A stretch of DNA of 6,330 nt from Betaproteobacteria bacterium (GTDB taxonomy: Bacteria > Pseudomonadota > Gammaproteobacteria > Burkholderiales > Burkholderiaceae_C): positions 1 to 6,330 of the forward strand of contig RGEP01000106.1 in the NCBI GenBank assembly GCA_009918225.1, written 5' to 3'. Below the pieces are notes generated by a model. That model saw nothing but the letters and a program-made list of their open reading frames with translations, had not been told where the DNA came from and made no database searches. This document shows positions 5,402 through 6,330 of the stretch, piece after piece. Every line of letters starts with the position of its first letter. Position 1 is the first letter of the stretch. Both the position numbers and the translations under genes were made by a program.

Positions 5402-6330
5402 ATGACCCAGCGTATTGCCACCCACGGCCTGCAAGTGGCCCGCGAATTGCACCAGTTCATTGAGCAACAGGTGCTGCCTGGAACGGGCGTCGACGCTTCC
5501 GCTTTCTGGAAGGGTTTCTCTGCTTTGGTGCACGAGCTGGCACCCAAGAACGCCGCCTTGTTGGCCGAGCGTGACCGGATGCAGTTGGAGCTGGACGCAT
5601 GGCACCAGGCCCATCCGGGCCCCATCAAGGACATGCCGCAGTACAAGGCCTTTTTGAACAAGATCGGCTACCTGGTGCCCGCGCCTGAGCAGGTGCAGTG
5701 CGAGACCGCGAATGTCGACGAGGAAGTGGCCACCCTGGCCGGGCCGCAACTGGTGGTGCCCATCCTCAACGCCCGCTATGCGCTCAATGCAGCCAATGCG
5801 CGTTGGGGCTCTTTGTATGACGCGCTGTACGGCACCGATGCGATCAGCGAGGCCAACGGAGCCGAACGCCGTGGGGCCTACAACCCGGTGCGCGGCGCCA
5901 AGGTGATCGAGTACGCCCGTTATGTGCTGGACCGTGTGGCGCCGCTGGCCCAGGGTTCGCACAAGGACAGCACCCTCTACCGCATCAAGGCCGGTGCGCT
6001 GCAGGTCACGCTGCGCGATGGCACGGTGACCGGCCTGGCACATCCTGAGCGCTACATCGGCCACCAGGGCAGCGAGGCCGCGCCCTCGGCCGTGCTGCTG
6101 CGCCACAACGGCATCCACCTGGAGATTCAGGTCAACCGCAGCCACCCGATCGGCAAGACCGATCCCGCCGGCGTGAGCGACCTGGTGCTGGAGTCGGCGC
6201 TGAGCACCATCCTGGACCTGGAAGACTCGGTGGCCGCGGTGGACGCGGCCGACAAGGTGGTGGGTTATGCCAACTGGCTGGGCATCCTCAAGGGCACGCT
6301 GACCGAAGCGGTCGAGAAAGGCGGCAAGAC
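5402..6330 (+). CDS. glcB: Malate synthase G, N-terminal 309 residues (3' end outside window)
   Basis: Malate synthase G condenses glyoxylate with acetyl-CoA and water to malate and CoA in the cytoplasm. It serves growth on acetate (glyoxylate cycle) and on glycolate/glyoxylate. The visible part begins MTQRIATHGLQVARELHQFI and carries the family's conserved stretches in order: LAPKNAALLAERD (46-58), YKAFLNKIGYLVP (81-93), ETANVDEEVATLAGPQLVVPILNARYALNAANARWGSLYDALYGTDAI (101-148), GSHKDSTLYRI (185-195), RHNGIHLEIQVN (234-245), AGVSDLVLESALSTILDLEDSVAAVDAADKVVGYANWLGILKG (256-298). The ANARWGSLYDALYGTDAI block is specific to the G isoform and not the shorter A form. The full protein is usually about 720 residues, so more than half lies beyond the window, including the main catalytic Arg and Asp and the Mg ligands; these cannot be checked. 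The reading frame is open to the last base. The start is supported by a ribosome site. It is divergent from a LysR regulator that probably controls it. Confidence 0.97.
   Translation, partial: MTQRIATHGLQVARELHQFIEQQVLPGTGVDASAFWKGFSALVHELAPKNAALLAERDRMQLELDAWHQAHPGPIKDMPQYKAFLNKIGYLVPAPEQVQCETANVDEEVATLAGPQLVVPILNARYALNAANARWGSLYDALYGTDAISEANGAERRGAYNPVRGAKVIEYARYVLDRVAPLAQGSHKDSTLYRIKAGALQVTLRDGTVTGLAHPERYIGHQGSEAAPSAVLLRHNGIHLEIQVNRSHPIGKTDPAGVSDLVLESALSTILDLEDSVAAVDAADKVVGYANWLGILKGTLTEAVEKGGK

Noticed and set aside
4874..6145. 423-codon open frame on the minus strand, antisense to glcB and running into the LysR gene
   Set aside because: Its N-terminal two thirds is the reverse complement of highly conserved malate synthase G codons and its end is an off-frame reading of the LysR gene; it also crosses the AT-rich promoter region. 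G/C-rich third positions keep opposite frames free of stops. No recognisable domain.

Overview
The window is a high-G+C chromosomal segment carrying ordinary housekeeping genes. The gene content, the strong G/C preference at third codon positions and the protein sequences all point to a betaproteobacterium, most likely Burkholderiales and probably Comamonadaceae. That placement is inferred from recognised protein families, without any database search.

Layout. (i) Bases 1-1240, plus strand: the 3' end of lptE (LPS-assembly lipoprotein) is followed after 5 bases by holA (DNA polymerase III delta subunit, the clamp-loader wrench). (ii) Bases 1212-4338, minus strand: argS (arginyl-tRNA synthetase), an SPOR-domain membrane protein and a DsbA-type thiol:disulfide oxidoreductase. 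argS and the SPOR gene overlap by ATGA, and dsbA follows 47 bases later, so the three look like one operon. It converges on holA, with the two 3' ends overlapping by 29 bases. (iii) Bases 4360-5283, minus strand: a LysR-family regulator of the CrgA/DmlR-like type ends 21 bases before argS. (iv) Bases 5284-5401: an AT-rich divergent promoter region (31% G+C over 5291-5360 by direct count). It carries a well-formed LysR-type ATC-N9-GAT / T-N11-A site. (v) Bases 5402-6330, plus strand: the first 309 codons of glcB (malate synthase G), which runs off the window.

How the genes fit together. The LysR gene is divergent from glcB and shares a spacer with a LysR-type operator, which suggests it controls itself and the malate synthase, and so glyoxylate/C2 use. 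The argS operon combines translation (ArgRS), a septal peptidoglycan-binding protein (SPOR) and periplasmic disulfide formation (DsbA). This looks like genomic packing more than a pathway. lptE-holA likewise joins outer-membrane LPS export to replication.

I see no mobile element, CRISPR array, tRNA or rRNA gene, phage gene or defence system, and no clearly novel multi-gene system. The points most worth a second look are a tight four-run G-quadruplex motif between the SPOR gene and dsbA, the LysR operator at glcB, a possible leaderless start for argS, a Tat-like signal on DsbA, and the 29-base tail-to-tail overlap of holA and dsbA. No stretch longer than about 120 bases lacks a gene.
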